Of a stretch of 64,000 nucleotides of DNA, positions 24,514-33,822 are shown piece by piece. The notes beneath the pieces were generated by a model. It was not told the DNA's origin, did not search any database, and saw only the letters and a list, made by a program, of their open reading frames with translations. How positions within the stretch are numbered: the stretch's first letter is position 1; each line of letters starts with the position of its first letter. A program made the position numbers and the translations under genes. The stretch is taken from positions 1,922,001 to 1,986,000 of the forward strand of contig NZ_JAJEJP010000002.1 in assembly GCF_021390495.1 (NCBI RefSeq), written 5' to 3'. The DNA is from Paraburkholderia sp. ZP32-5 (GTDB taxonomy: Bacteria > Pseudomonadota > Gammaproteobacteria > Burkholderiales > Burkholderiaceae).

Positions 24514-25704
24514 TTATTGCGCCAGATACCGCTCCACCAGACGAGCCCAGAACGCCGCGCCGATCGGCAGGCTGTGGTCGTTGAAGTCGTAGTGCGGGTT
24601 GTGCACCATGCAGCCATCTTCACCGACGCCGTTGCCGATACGCAGGAATGTGCCCGGCCGCTTCTGCAGCATGAACGCGAAGTCTTCGCTGCCCATCAGG
24701 ATGCCGGTCTGCTCGACCACCTTGGCGTCGCCGACCAGTTCGCGCGCAACCTGCACCGCGAAATCGGTCTCCGCGTCGCTATTAATCACGACCGGATAGC
24801 CTTCGATGTACTCGACGTGCGCCTTGCCGCCATAACTCGCGGCCTGCGATTCAGCCAGTTCGGTGATGCGCTTTTTCAGCAGCGCGCGCACTTCCGGGCT
24901 GAACGAACGCACGCTCAACTCCAGCTTCGCGCTACTTGAAATCACGTTGTTCGCGGTGCCCGCGTGCATCGAGCCGACCGTTACGACCGCCGGCTGCGAC
25001 GGATCGACATTGCGCGCGACGATCGTCTGCAGCGCCATCACGATGCTGGCTGCCACCACCACCGGATCGACGGTCAGATGCGGACGCGCCGCATGGCCGC
25101 CGACGCCTTCGATCGTGATGATCGCCTTGTCGCCCGCCGACATGAACGGCCCCTTGCGAAACAGCAGCACGCCCGGTTCCGCGCCCGGATGATTGTGCAA
25201 ACCGAATACGGCATCGCACGGGAAGCGTTCGAACAGGCCGTCGTTGATCATTTTCATCGCGCCGCTGTCGATGCCGCTTTCCTCGGCCGGCTGGAAATAC
25301 AGATGCACGGTGCCTGAGAAATTGCGCGTTTCGGCAAGCCGTTGCGCGGCACCGAGCAGAATCGTCGTGTGGCCGTCATGGCCGCATGCGTGCATCTTGC
25401 CGTGCGTGCCGCTCGCATATGGCAGGCCGGTTTGCTCGATGATCGGCAGCGCATCCATGTCCGCGCGAATGCCGATGCTGCGCTTGCCGTCGCCCACCTT
25501 CAGCGTGCCGACCACACCGGTCTTGCCGACGCCGCGCGTAACCTGCCAGCCCCAGCTCTCCAGCTTGTCCGCGACCAGCGCGGCGGTTTGCACCTCTTCG
25601 TAAGCGAGTTCGGGATGGTGGTGAATGTGATGGCGAATCTCGCGCAGGCTCGCGGCGGCGGGTTCCAGATCGGACACTTCGGTCAGACGCGGGGTCTCGT
25701 TCAT
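24514..25704 (-). CDS. M20 family amidohydrolase (hippurate hydrolase-like)
   Basis: A 396-residue dizinc amidohydrolase of the M20D family. HACGHDGH (106-112) supplies metal ligands, EE in the AEESG motif supplies the base and a further ligand, and VGGHAARPH near 205-213 is the dimer-domain histidine. Such enzymes release amino acids from N-acyl or N-aroyl conjugates, for example hippurate. The ATG at 25704 gives the conserved N-terminus; the frame upstream is not protein-like. A LysR regulator is divergent 160 bases away and probably controls it. Confidence 0.85.
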   Translation of the reverse strand: MNETPRLTEVSDLEPAAASLREIRHHIHHHPELAYEEVQTAALVADKLESWGWQVTRGVGKTGVVGTLKVGDGKRSIGIRADMDALPIIEQTGLPYASGTHGKMHACGHDGHTTILLGAAQRLAETRNFSGTVHLYFQPAEESGIDSGAMKMINDGLFERFPCDAVFGLHNHPGAEPGVLLFRKGPFMSAGDKAIITIEGVGGHAARPHLTVDPVVVAASIVMALQTIVARNVDPSQPAVVTVGSMHAGTANNVISSSAKLELSVRSFSPEVRALLKKRITELAESQAASYGGKAHVEYIEGYPVVINSDAETDFAVQVARELVGDAKVVEQTGILMGSEDFAFMLQKRPGTFLRIGNGVGEDGCMVHNPHYDFNDHSLPIGAAFWARLVERYLAQ

Positions 25705-25864
25705 TTGTTTTGTTGCTCCAGGTTCAGAGGCCGGCAAGCGGGCGGCGAAAAAAAACGGCGAAAAAGGTATCGAACAGCCTCGCACTATAGCCACGCCGTC
25801 AGGTTCGAATAAGATGCTATTTTTTTCACCCTGATTAACAGGCTTTATATACGGGGTTTCCCTT

Positions 25865-26773
25865 ATGAAGCTGCAACAGTTGCAAGCCTTCGTCGCCGCC
25901 GCGCATCACCGCAGTCTGCGGGCCGCCGCGCGCGAACTGGGCGTGACGCAGCCGGCCGTCACTCATACGATTCGTGAGCTCGAAAGCGCGCTGAATGCGG
26001 AACTGATGGTGCGCAGCGTGCGCGGCATCGAACTGACCGCATGCGGCCTCGCGCTGCTGCCGCGCGCCGAGCAGTTGCTGGGCGACATGCGCCGCACCGT
26101 CGAAGCCGTCGAACAGGTGAAGGGCGAACTGGCCGGCAAGGTCAGCGTCGGCACGATGCCGTCGCTCGCGCTGACCGTATTGCCGCATGCGGTATCGAAC
26201 TTTCGCAACAAGATGCCGCTCGTGAATCTGCATCTGGAAGAAGTGACGGTGCCCGATGCGCTCGCGCGTCTGCGCAACGGCACGCTCGATCTCGCGGCGA
26301 TCCATCACGTGCAGGCTCTGGATGCGGACCTCGTGCAGGTGCCCCTCTACTCGACGCAATTCGTCGTGACGATGCGCGACGGCCATCCGCTCGCGAATGT
26401 CACGCGTTTGCATCAGTTGCTCGACGCCGAGTGGATCGTAACGGTCGGTGCCGATCATTTCCCACACAGCGTGATGATGGCGATGTTCAGCGCGCATGGC
26501 CTGCCGGTGCCGAAGCGGATGTTGCGCGCGCCATCATCGTTTGCGGTGACGCTCGGGCTCGTGTCGCAAACCGACGTGATCGGTTGCTTCACGCAGCCGC
26601 TTGCGCAGATGGTCGCGCCGCTCGGCATCCGCGTCGCGCAGATCGAAGACGCGATGCCGAATTACGATCTGAGCATCATCTCGCGACGCGACCTGCTGCC
26701 GACGCCGGCGGTGCAGCAGTTCGTCGCGTGTTTGCGGCAAGCGACGCGCGACAGGATGGGCAGTGTGCAATAA
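25865..26773 (+). CDS. LysR-family transcriptional regulator (amidohydrolase neighbour)
   Basis: A 302-residue LysR regulator with the DNA-binding domain at residues 1-60 (SLRAAARELGVTQPAVTHTIRELE) and an effector domain of about 90-295. The ATG at 25865 begins MKLQQLQAF, the standard LysR opening. It is divergent from the M20 amidohydrolase, which it is likely to regulate. It is convergent with phnN at its 3' end; a GCACGC/GCGTGC hairpin with a TTTT loop at 26800-26815 lies in the 45-base gap. Confidence 0.85.
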   Translation: MKLQQLQAFVAAAHHRSLRAAARELGVTQPAVTHTIRELESALNAELMVRSVRGIELTACGLALLPRAEQLLGDMRRTVEAVEQVKGELAGKVSVGTMPSLALTVLPHAVSNFRNKMPLVNLHLEEVTVPDALARLRNGTLDLAAIHHVQALDADLVQVPLYSTQFVVTMRDGHPLANVTRLHQLLDAEWIVTVGADHFPHSVMMAMFSAHGLPVPKRMLRAPSSFAVTLGLVSQTDVIGCFTQPLAQMVAPLGIRVAQIEDAMPNYDLSIISRRDLLPTPAVQQFVACLRQATRDRMGSVQ

Positions 26774-26799
26774 CGCGTGTCGGACGGCTTGTTGTTAGC

Positions 26800-26815
26800 G
26801 CACGCTTTTGCGTGC
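26800..26815. terminator. Possible short hairpin between LysR and phnN
   Basis: GCACGC and GCGTGC pair around TTTT in the 45 bases between two convergent genes. There is no long T-run, so termination is uncertain. Confidence 0.35.
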
Positions 26816-26818
26816 CTG

Positions 26819-27370
26819 TCAGACGCTCACGGATTCCTTCAACGCGGCGATCAACGCGAGCCCCGCGTCTTCGAGCGCGCCGGAATTATCGATGGTCGTG
26901 CAACGCACGCTATCGGGCAACGAAAACGGCGCGCGCCGCGCAAGCCGTGCCGCGACCTGCTCCGCCGATTCGCGCGCCCGCGCGCCGAGCCGCGCTTCGA
27001 GAATATGCGCGGCGGCGTTCACATGAACCACTTCCGCCCGCGGATAACGCGCGAGCGCATGCTGCACATACTGCCGCGAACCATTGACAACCACCGTGCA
27101 ACCGCGCGCAAGCCACGCATCGAGTTCGATGCCGATGCCGTAGCGCAGCGAATGACTCGACCATTCGAGCGCAAACAGTCCCTGCACCGAGCGCGCGGCG
27201 AATTCCTCGACGCTTAGCGCGACATGCGCCTCGCCATTGCCGCTCGGCCGCGTGATGTAGCGATGCGCGAAAACGATCGGCTCACCGACGAGCCGCTGAC
27301 GCGCGAATTCGAGCAGCGAATCCTTGCCCGCGCCCGATGGCCCCATCACATAGATCAAACGCCCTGTCAT
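26819..27370 (-). CDS. phnN: Ribose 1,5-bisphosphate phosphokinase
   Basis: A 183-residue P-loop kinase with GPSGAGKDSLL at 10-20. It phosphorylates ribose 1,5-bisphosphate, the product of C-P lyase cleavage after PhnP, to PRPP. The guanylate-kinase-like core is clear (HRYITRP near 36-42). The ATG at 27370 is preferred. The gene is at the end of the divergent arm phnF-DUF1045-phnN, 55 bases after the DUF1045 gene. Its presence supports full phosphonate use, yet no phnP is in the window. Confidence 0.88.
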   Translation of the reverse strand: MTGRLIYVMGPSGAGKDSLLEFARQRLVGEPIVFAHRYITRPSGNGEAHVALSVEEFAARSVQGLFALEWSSHSLRYGIGIELDAWLARGCTVVVNGSRQYVQHALARYPRAEVVHVNAAAHILEARLGARARESAEQVAARLARRAPFSLPDSVRCTTIDNSGALEDAGLALIAALKESVSV

Positions 27371-27425
27371 TGTCAGTTCACCTCGTTGCGCTGTTGTCGT
27401 TGCGATCAATTGCGATCATTTGCGA

Positions 27426-28148
27426 TCATGCGCGGGGCGCCGCACTGCCGAACGGCAGGCGCTCCCACAACACGAACGGCTCACCCGGCGCCGGTTCGAC
27501 GAAGAGCGCGGCCCGATCGATCGCGAGCGGCCCGAGTTCGGTCGTGCGCTGCCGCCACCATGCGAGCAGCGTCGCGCGTTCGTTGGCATCGGCAAGCGAG
27601 TTGGACAGCGTCATATGAAAACGGAATTCGTCGAGCACGTACGGGTAACCCCATTGGAGCAGCAACGTACGTTGCCGTTCACTCAAGGGCGCGGCGAGCC
27701 GGCGTGCGAGATCGGCCGCCGATGGCTGCGCGCGCAACGTATCGAGCGATTGCAGCGCGCTCGCCGCGACTTCGCGCATACGCGCATCGCCATGCGCATC
27801 GGCGGGCCGCAACGCGACGAAATCGCCGAGCGTCGCGGCTTCGATCGGCAGCGCAAACGGCTGTTGCGTGAGCGCCCACGCACGCGCCACTTCGAGCACG
27901 TCTGCCTGCGTGATGCTGGCGTCGAGCCTGAACGGCGCAACCAGCGTGCCATGCCAGCCGTAGCGGCGCGGCGCATCGGTCAATGCCGCCAATGGACGCG
28001 TCAATCCCGGCAGTTGCGGTGGCACGCAATCCTTGCCGCTTTGCGCGTCGCGGCCGAGCCATGCGGAGCCTGCCTGCCACCACATCGATTCATGCGACGG
28101 CGCGTAGTAGACGGCAAAGCGCGCCTGTGCGTCCCACGCGCCGCTCAC
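27426..28148 (-). CDS. DUF1045 phosphonate-locus protein
   Basis: A 240-residue DUF1045 protein, a family found almost only in C-P lyase loci and predicted to have a 2H-phosphoesterase fold. Two HxT/S-type motifs are seen: YGWHGTL near 64-70, and FHMTLSN near 180-186. If active, it could act as a phosphodiesterase on a cyclic phosphate, possibly replacing PhnP. GTG at 28148 overlaps the phnF stop in a GTGA arrangement, so the start is well fixed. Function is inferred from fold and context only. Confidence 0.82.
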   Translation of the reverse strand: MSGAWDAQARFAVYYAPSHESMWWQAGSAWLGRDAQSGKDCVPPQLPGLTRPLAALTDAPRRYGWHGTLVAPFRLDASITQADVLEVARAWALTQQPFALPIEAATLGDFVALRPADAHGDARMREVAASALQSLDTLRAQPSAADLARRLAAPLSERQRTLLLQWGYPYVLDEFRFHMTLSNSLADANERATLLAWWRQRTTELGPLAIDRAALFVEPAPGEPFVLWERLPFGSAAPRA

Positions 28149-28903
28149 AGATCGTGCTCCACGAGCAGTTGCACACGATCCGCGGCGAAATGCGTGAAGC
28201 CGTATTTGACCGGAGTCCCCTGCATATCGACGTCGACGTTTTCGACCCACAGCACCGGCTGCTGACGATTGATGTTCAGGCGTCGCGCCACTTCGGGCTC
28301 GGGCAGCACGCTGCCGATACGGCTCCACTTGCGCAGATAATCGGTGACGCCGAATTCGGCCAGTGCTTTCGTCATGCCGCCGACCCGCTGCACCACGTCC
28401 GGCAAATCGGTGAAACGCATCGCCGGATACCAGCTGCGCGCAAATGTGAGCGGCACGCCGTCGGACTCGTTCAGCGATTCGATGCGATACACCGCGGTGC
28501 CGGCACGCAGCCCCAGCGCCTTCGCCACGCCCGGTTCGGCCTTCACGCGCGCGGCCGACAGCATCTTGCCGGCCGGCGCATGATGCTGCTGCCGCAGGTT
28601 TTCGGTGAAGCGCGTACGGCGGCCAATCGTATAGTCGATCGCACCGGGCTGCACGAACGTGCCGCGCCCCTGCTCGACGCTGACGAGACCGAGCGCGGCG
28701 AGGCCGAGCATCGCGCGGCGCACGGTATGGCGGTTGACGTCGAAGCGTTTGGCCAGTTCACCCTCGCTCGGCAGCCGGCCCTCGTCGCCGAAACCACTGG
28801 CCGCTATCTCGGCCGCGAGGATCTGTTCGATCTGCCGCCAGACGGCCACGCCCGCGCCGCGTTCGAGTGTCGTGGCCGGCGCCGCGCTGTCGTTCGATGT
28901 CAT
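28145..28903 (-). CDS. phnF: Phosphonate regulon transcriptional regulator, GntR/HutC family
   Basis: A 252-residue regulator with a GntR winged helix at about 20-85 (LPSEGELAKRFDVNRHTVRRAMLGL) and a UTRA effector domain at about 100-245. It is divergent from phnG across 180 bases that contain an 18-bp perfect palindrome with GTCTAGAC at the centre, the form recognised by HutC-type regulators. It is therefore the probable repressor of phnG-M and of its own arm. The gene is followed in a 4-base overlap by the DUF1045 gene. Confidence 0.88.
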   Translation of the reverse strand: MTSNDSAAPATTLERGAGVAVWRQIEQILAAEIAASGFGDEGRLPSEGELAKRFDVNRHTVRRAMLGLAALGLVSVEQGRGTFVQPGAIDYTIGRRTRFTENLRQQHHAPAGKMLSAARVKAEPGVAKALGLRAGTAVYRIESLNESDGVPLTFARSWYPAMRFTDLPDVVQRVGGMTKALAEFGVTDYLRKWSRIGSVLPEPEVARRLNINRQQPVLWVENVDVDMQGTPVKYGFTHFAADRVQLLVEHDL

Positions 28904-29017
28904 GGTGCTGTCATTCCCCCAGGTTCAAATGATCGCCATGAAGGCATTGTAGTGCGCAAGCCATGATGGAAATATGAAATGGCCGCCACACGCGGAATTG
29001 CGCGCAACACACGACTA

Positions 29018-29035
29018 TAAACGTCTAGACGTTTA
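29018..29035. promoter_or_regulatory. Candidate PhnF operator, 18-bp perfect palindrome
   Basis: TAAACGTCTAGACGTTTA is a perfect palindrome, with GTCTAGAC in the centre matching the GT-N-TA-N-AC form of HutC-subfamily operators. It sits 48 bases before the phnG start and overlaps a TATAAA (29016-29021) that may serve as a -10 element. Confidence 0.65.
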
Positions 29036-29083
29036 GATGAATAGATGGTTGAATGTCTACTCGCTGAATCGACAGGAATTCCG

Positions 29084-29581
29084 ATGAGCGTCACCTCCCC
29101 CTCCTCTTCTTCCGCCGTGCCGTCATCGACCCGGCGCGCCTGGATGGCCGTGCTGGCCCGCACGCCGCGCGCCGACCTCGAAGCCGCGTTCGAGCATCTG
29201 TTACGCGACCTCCCCGCTCCCTCCTACGACTGGCTGCGCCCGCCTGAAATCGGTCTCGCGATGGTACGCGGGCGCATCGGCGGCAGCGGCGATCCGTTCA
29301 ATCTCGGCGAAGCAACGGTCACGCGCGCGACGCTGCGCTTGCGTACCAACGATGGCGCGAATGCGACCGTCGGCGTCGCCTGTCATCTGGGCCGCGACCG
29401 CCGCCGCGCCGAACTGGCCGCGCTTGCCGACGCGTTGCTGCAAATGCCCGAGCATCACGATCGCTTGCATCGTCAGTTGATCGAGCCATTCGCCGCACGG
29501 CAGCAGGCACACCATGCGCAACAACGACAGGACGCGGCGTCGACGCGCGTCGAATTCTTTACGATGGTGCGAGGCGACTGA
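29084..29581 (+). CDS. phnG: Phosphonate C-P lyase system protein PhnG
   Basis: A 165-residue PhnG, a core subunit of the PhnGHIJ complex. The family segment RRAWMAVLARTP is near 17-28 and the LRPPEIGLAMVRGRIGG stretch near 51-67. With PhnI and PhnH it attaches phosphonate to ATP as ribose-triphosphate derivative. The ATG at 29084 is the natural start after the operator. The stop overlaps the phnH start (TGATG). The first 15 residues are a Ser-rich extension compared with the usual PhnG. Confidence 0.9.
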   Translation: MSVTSPSSSSAVPSSTRRAWMAVLARTPRADLEAAFEHLLRDLPAPSYDWLRPPEIGLAMVRGRIGGSGDPFNLGEATVTRATLRLRTNDGANATVGVACHLGRDRRRAELAALADALLQMPEHHDRLHRQLIEPFAARQQAHHAQQRQDAASTRVEFFTMVRGD

Positions 29582-30192
29582 TGGAAAGCGCACAGATTGC
29601 TTTATCGACGCTGACGCCGGGCTTCGCGGATCCGGTCCACGATACGCAGGCGGTCTTTCGCACGCTGCTCGATACGCTGTCGCGGCCGGGCACGATCGGC
29701 TTGATCGGCGACGTGCTGCCCGAGCCGCATCGCGCGCGCGCCGAACCCGCCGCGTTCGCGGCGCTGCTGACGCTCTGCGATTACGCGACGCCCGTCTGGC
29801 TCGCGCAACCCGACACCGCGCTCGCATCGGCGTTGCGCTTTCATACCGGCGCGCCCCTCGTCGATACACCGGCCAACGCCGCGTTTGCCTATCTGCACGA
29901 TGCCGAAGCACTGCCGCCGCTGGAAAGCTTTGCGCCCGGCAGCGCCGAATCGCCCGAGCAGTCGGCCACGCTGCTGATCCGCGTCGATGCATTGACAGGC
30001 GGTGAACCGATCGCGCTGCGCGGCCCCGGCATCCGCGATACCGCGACGATTTCGCCAGTCGGCTTGCCCGCGCGATTCTGGCGCGAACGCGCGACGCTCG
30101 CGCCGCTGTTTCCATCCGGCATCGACTGTTATCTGGTTTGCGGTACGCGCCTGATCGGCTTGCCGCGCACAACTGAAGCAAAGGTGAACTGA
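29581..30192 (+). CDS. phnH: Phosphonate C-P lyase system protein PhnH
   Basis: A 203-residue PhnH, a subunit of the C-P lyase core. The N-terminus LTPGFADPVHDTQAVFRTLLDTLSRPG (written here by ends only: LTPGF to SRPG) and the C-terminal FPSGIDCYLVC region are typical. PhnH is PLP-transferase-like in fold but binds no cofactor. ATG at 29581 overlaps the phnG stop in TGATG, and its own stop overlaps phnI likewise, so translation is coupled along the operon. Confidence 0.9.
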   Translation: MESAQIALSTLTPGFADPVHDTQAVFRTLLDTLSRPGTIGLIGDVLPEPHRARAEPAAFAALLTLCDYATPVWLAQPDTALASALRFHTGAPLVDTPANAAFAYLHDAEALPPLESFAPGSAESPEQSATLLIRVDALTGGEPIALRGPGIRDTATISPVGLPARFWRERATLAPLFPSGIDCYLVCGTRLIGLPRTTEAKVN

Positions 30193-31334
30193 TGTACGTT
30201 GCAGTCAAAGGTGGAGAGCGCGCGATCGAAGCATCGTGGCGCCTGCTCGACAAGGCACGCCGCGGCGATACGCAAATCGCCGAACTCAGCGTCGCGCAGA
30301 TTCGCGAGCAGTTGCGTCTCGCGGTCGCACGCGTGATGACCGAAGGCTCGATCTACGACGAAGAACTCGCCGCACTCGCGATCAAGCAGGCCGCCGGCGA
30401 TCTGGTCGAAGCGATCTTTCTGCTGCGCGCATATCGCACCACGTTGCCACGCTTCGGCTATACGCGCGCCATCGACACCGAAACGATGCAGGTCGAGCGG
30501 CGCATTTCGGCAACCTTCAAGGACGTGCCGGGCGGTCAACTTCTGGGCGCGACCTACGATTACACGCAGCGTCTGCTCGATTTCGCGCTGCTTGCCGACG
30601 CTCAGCATGAAGCGACAGCGCTGTATGGCGATGCATCGACTCCGCGCGAAACACCCGCAACGGAGCCGATGCCGCGCGTCGTCTCGTTGCTCGACAAGGA
30701 AGGTCTGATCGAACAGGAACGTCCGACGCTCGATGGTACGGAGCCGGGCGATCTGTCGCGCGAACCGCTGGCCTTTCCGGCCAGCCGTGCGACGCGCTTG
30801 CAGAATCTCGCGCGCGGCGATGAAGGCTTTCTGCTCGCGATGGGTTACGCGACGCAACGCGGCTACGCGAATTCGCATCCGTTCGCGGGCGAGATCCGCT
30901 TCGGCACGATCGCGGTCGAGATGGATCTCGACGAACTCGATGGACCGGACCGCGCGGTCGATATCGGCGACATCGACATCACCGAATGCCAGATGATCAA
31001 CCAGTTCGCGGGCAGCAGCACGGTAGCGCCGACCTTTACGCAAGGCTACGGCCTCGCGTTCGGCCACTCGGAGCGCAAGGCGATGGCGATGGCACTCGTC
31101 GATCGCGCGTTGCGCGCGGAAGAACTCGGCGAAACGCTGGCGTCGCCAACCCAGGACATCGAATTCATGCTGTCGCATAGCGATAACGTCGAAGCGTCGG
31201 GCTTCGTGCAGCATCTGAAATTGCCGCATTACGTCGACTTCCAGTCGGAGTTGGAACTGGTGCGGCGTCTGCGCGCGCAGCATCAATGCAACGACGAAGC
31301 CGGCGAGACCAGCGACAGGGAGCACGCAGCATGA
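30192..31334 (+). CDS. phnI: Phosphonate C-P lyase subunit PhnI
   Basis: A 380-residue PhnI, the purine nucleosidase-like component that joins methylphosphonate to the ribose of ATP with loss of adenine. MYVAVKGGERAI opens the protein as in all PhnI, and RGYANSHPFAGEIR near 226-239 is a conserved core. It is coupled to phnH by TGATG and overlaps phnJ by four bases. Length is close to that of other PhnI. Confidence 0.92.
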   Translation: MYVAVKGGERAIEASWRLLDKARRGDTQIAELSVAQIREQLRLAVARVMTEGSIYDEELAALAIKQAAGDLVEAIFLLRAYRTTLPRFGYTRAIDTETMQVERRISATFKDVPGGQLLGATYDYTQRLLDFALLADAQHEATALYGDASTPRETPATEPMPRVVSLLDKEGLIEQERPTLDGTEPGDLSREPLAFPASRATRLQNLARGDEGFLLAMGYATQRGYANSHPFAGEIRFGTIAVEMDLDELDGPDRAVDIGDIDITECQMINQFAGSSTVAPTFTQGYGLAFGHSERKAMAMALVDRALRAEELGETLASPTQDIEFMLSHSDNVEASGFVQHLKLPHYVDFQSELELVRRLRAQHQCNDEAGETSDREHAA

Positions 31335-32281
31335 ACGCACCGGATACCGCTCTTTCTTCCGCCACGTACGACAGCGCCGCGCACGGCTACAACTTCGCGT
31401 ATCTCGACGAGCAGACCAAGCGCATGCTGCGCCGCGCGCTGCTCAAGGCGGTGGCCGTGCCGGGCTACCAGGTCCCGTTCGCTTCGCGTGAAATGCCGCT
31501 GCCATTCGGCTGGGGCACCGGCGGCATCCAGGTGACGGCCGCGATCATCGGCAAACAGGACACGCTGAAGGTGATCGATCAAGGCTCCGACGAAACCACC
31601 AACGCGGTCAATATCCGCCGCTTCTTCGCGCGCACGACCGGCGTCGCGACCACGCGCCGCACGAGCGACGCGACGATCATCCAGACCCGTCACCGGATTC
31701 CCGAAACGCCGCTGACCGAGCAGCAGATTCTGGTCTATCAGGTGCCGATGCCGGAACCGCTGTACCGGCTCGAACCGCGCGTCACCGAATGCAAAAAGCT
31801 GCATGCGCTCGCCGACTATGGGCTCATCAGCGTGAAGCTTTACGAGGACATCGTGCATCACGGCAGCATCGCGACCACGTACGACTATCCGGTGATCGTC
31901 AACCATCGCTATCTGACGTCGCCGTCGCCGATCCCGAAGTTCGACAACCCGAAGATGCATATGAATGCCGCGCTGCAGCTGTTCGGCGCGGGCCGCGAAC
32001 GCCGGATTCACGCGATTCCGCCGTACACCCATGTGCGCAGTCTCGACTTCGACGATCACCCGTTCGAAGTGCAGAAATGGCAGCACGCGTGCGCGCTGTG
32101 CGGATCGAAAGAGAGCTTTCTCGACGAGATGATCGTCGACGACGCGGGCACGCGCATGTTCGTCTGCTCGGATAGCGACTATTGCCACGAACGGCGCGAT
32201 GGCGGTGAAATCGATAGCGCGACAGGCACCGAAGCGCAGCAGCCGCTGCCGCACCGCGCACGCGAAGGAGAATCCGTATGA
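31331..32281 (+). CDS. phnJ: Alpha-D-ribose 1-methylphosphonate 5-phosphate C-P lyase
   Basis: A 316-residue radical-SAM C-P lyase. The four essential cysteines are in the exact spacing known for PhnJ: Cys254-X2-Cys257-X21-Cys279-X5-Cys285. The first three are cluster ligands and the last is the catalytic thiyl cysteine in the family. It splits the C-P bond to give methane (or another alkane) and the ribose cyclic phosphate. The ATG at 31331 overlaps the phnI stop by four bases. Confidence 0.95.
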   Translation: MNAPDTALSSATYDSAAHGYNFAYLDEQTKRMLRRALLKAVAVPGYQVPFASREMPLPFGWGTGGIQVTAAIIGKQDTLKVIDQGSDETTNAVNIRRFFARTTGVATTRRTSDATIIQTRHRIPETPLTEQQILVYQVPMPEPLYRLEPRVTECKKLHALADYGLISVKLYEDIVHHGSIATTYDYPVIVNHRYLTSPSPIPKFDNPKMHMNAALQLFGAGRERRIHAIPPYTHVRSLDFDDHPFEVQKWQHACALCGSKESFLDEMIVDDAGTRMFVCSDSDYCHERRDGGEIDSATGTEAQQPLPHRAREGESV

Positions 32282-33048
32282 CGCCGCTGCTGAGCGCTCG
32301 CGCGCTCACCAAACAGTATGGCGGCCGCAACGGTTGCCGCAACGTCAGCTTCGATCTGTATCCGGGCGAGGTGCTGTGCATCGTCGGCGAATCGGGTTCG
32401 GGCAAGACCACGCTGCTCAACACGCTCGCGTTGAAGACCGAAGCCGATAGCGGCTCGCTGCATTACACCGCGTCGCACGGCGACGTGCTCGATCTGCGCG
32501 CGCTGTCCGAGCCGCGCCGCCGTCTGCTGATGCGCACCGAGTGGGGCTTCGTGCAGCAAAATCCACGCGATGGTTTGCGCATCGGCGTATCGGCCGGCGC
32601 GAATATCGGCGAGCCGCTGATGGCGGTCGGCGCACGCCACTATGGCGACATTCGCCGCACTGCGACGCAGTGGATGGAGCGCGTCGAGCTGGACCCTACC
32701 CGTATCGACGAATTTCCCACCGCGTTTTCGGGCGGCATGCAGCAGCGTTTGCAGATCGCGCGCAATCTCGTCACCGGTCCACGGCTCGTCTTTATGGACG
32801 AACCGACCGCCGGCCTCGACGTGTCGGTGCAGGCACGTCTGCTCGATCTGTTGCGCACGCTGAGTTCGACGCTGCATCTGTCGGTGCTGATCGTTACGCA
32901 CGATATCGGCGTGGCGCGTCTGCTCGCGCATCGGTTGATGGTGATGCAAGCCGGCGAAGTCGTCGAAGCCGGCTTGACCGATCAGGTGCTCGACGATCCG
33001 CAGCATCCGTATACGCAAACGCTGGTTTCCTCGGTTCTGCCGGTTTGA
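32278..33048 (+). CDS. phnK: Phosphonate C-P lyase ATP-binding protein PhnK
   Basis: A 256-residue ABC-type ATPase. Walker A GESGSGKT is at 37-44, the signature FSGGMQQRLQIAR near 146-158 and MDEPTAGLD near 174-182. PhnK binds the PhnGHIJ core and powers its cycle rather than energising a transporter. The start overlaps the phnJ stop in ATGA, with GAAGGAG upstream. It sits in its usual place between phnJ and phnL. Confidence 0.92.
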   Translation: MTPLLSARALTKQYGGRNGCRNVSFDLYPGEVLCIVGESGSGKTTLLNTLALKTEADSGSLHYTASHGDVLDLRALSEPRRRLLMRTEWGFVQQNPRDGLRIGVSAGANIGEPLMAVGARHYGDIRRTATQWMERVELDPTRIDEFPTAFSGGMQQRLQIARNLVTGPRLVFMDEPTAGLDVSVQARLLDLLRTLSSTLHLSVLIVTHDIGVARLLAHRLMVMQAGEVVEAGLTDQVLDDPQHPYTQTLVSSVLPV

Positions 33049-33056
33049 GGCTCATC

Positions 33057-33806
33057 ATGCAATCCACTGAAACAGGCGCCGAACCCGCTTTCGCCACCAA
33101 CCCGGCGCTGATGCTGCGCGCCGCCGGCATCGGCAAGACCTTTACGCTGCACGGCCAGGGCGGCGTCCAGATCGAAGCGCTCGCGGACGTATCGCTCGAC
33201 GTCGAGCGCGGCGAATGCGTGGTGCTGGTCGGGCCGTCGGGCGCGGGCAAGAGCACGCTGCTGCGCTGTCTGTATGGCAACTATGTCGCGAGCGCGGGTT
33301 CGATCGATATCCGCGATACCAGCGATGATGGCCAGCCGGTGTCGATCACCGGCGCGCAACCGCGCGACGTACTGCGTTTGCGCCGCAATGTCGTGGGCTA
33401 CGTGAGCCAGTTTCTGCGCGTGATCCCGCGCGTGCCGACGCTCACGCTCGTCGCCGAGCCGCTGCTGTTGCACGGCGTCCCCGAGCACGAAGCGCGTGAG
33501 CGCGCCGCCGCGCTGCTCGCGCGCCTGAACGTGCCCGAGCGGCTGTGGGCGCTCGCGCCCGCGACGTTTTCCGGCGGCGAACAGCAGCGTGTGAATATCG
33601 CACGCGGCTTGATTGCCGAGCATCCGTTGCTGCTGCTCGACGAACCGACCGCGTCGCTCGATGCGCAAAACCGCGACACGGTGGCCGAACTGATCGTCGA
33701 TGCGCGCGAGCGCGGCGCGGCGATCGTCGGCATCTTCCACGACGAGGAAACGCGCAACAAGGTGGCGACCCGTCGCATCGAACTGCGGCCGCCACGGCGC
33801 CATTAA
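33057..33806 (+). CDS. phnL: Phosphonate C-P lyase ATP-binding protein PhnL
   Basis: A 249-residue ABC-type ATPase with Walker A GPSGAGKS at 59-66, signature FSGGEQQRVNIARG near 170-183 and LDEPTASLD near 193-201. PhnL joins PhnK on the C-P lyase core. The ATG at 33057 lies eight bases after the phnK stop, with TTGAGG upstream. Its first 18 residues are a short extension compared with other PhnL. Confidence 0.92.
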   Translation: MQSTETGAEPAFATNPALMLRAAGIGKTFTLHGQGGVQIEALADVSLDVERGECVVLVGPSGAGKSTLLRCLYGNYVASAGSIDIRDTSDDGQPVSITGAQPRDVLRLRRNVVGYVSQFLRVIPRVPTLTLVAEPLLLHGVPEHEARERAAALLARLNVPERLWALAPATFSGGEQQRVNIARGLIAEHPLLLLDEPTASLDAQNRDTVAELIVDARERGAAIVGIFHDEETRNKVATRRIELRPPRRH

Positions 33807-33822
33807 GCGCGATCGAGCGCGC

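Noticed and set aside
32278..33806. ABC transporter ATPases of a separate uptake system
   Set aside because: Position between phnJ and phnM and sequence identify them as PhnK and PhnL, which act on the C-P lyase complex; no permease is present.
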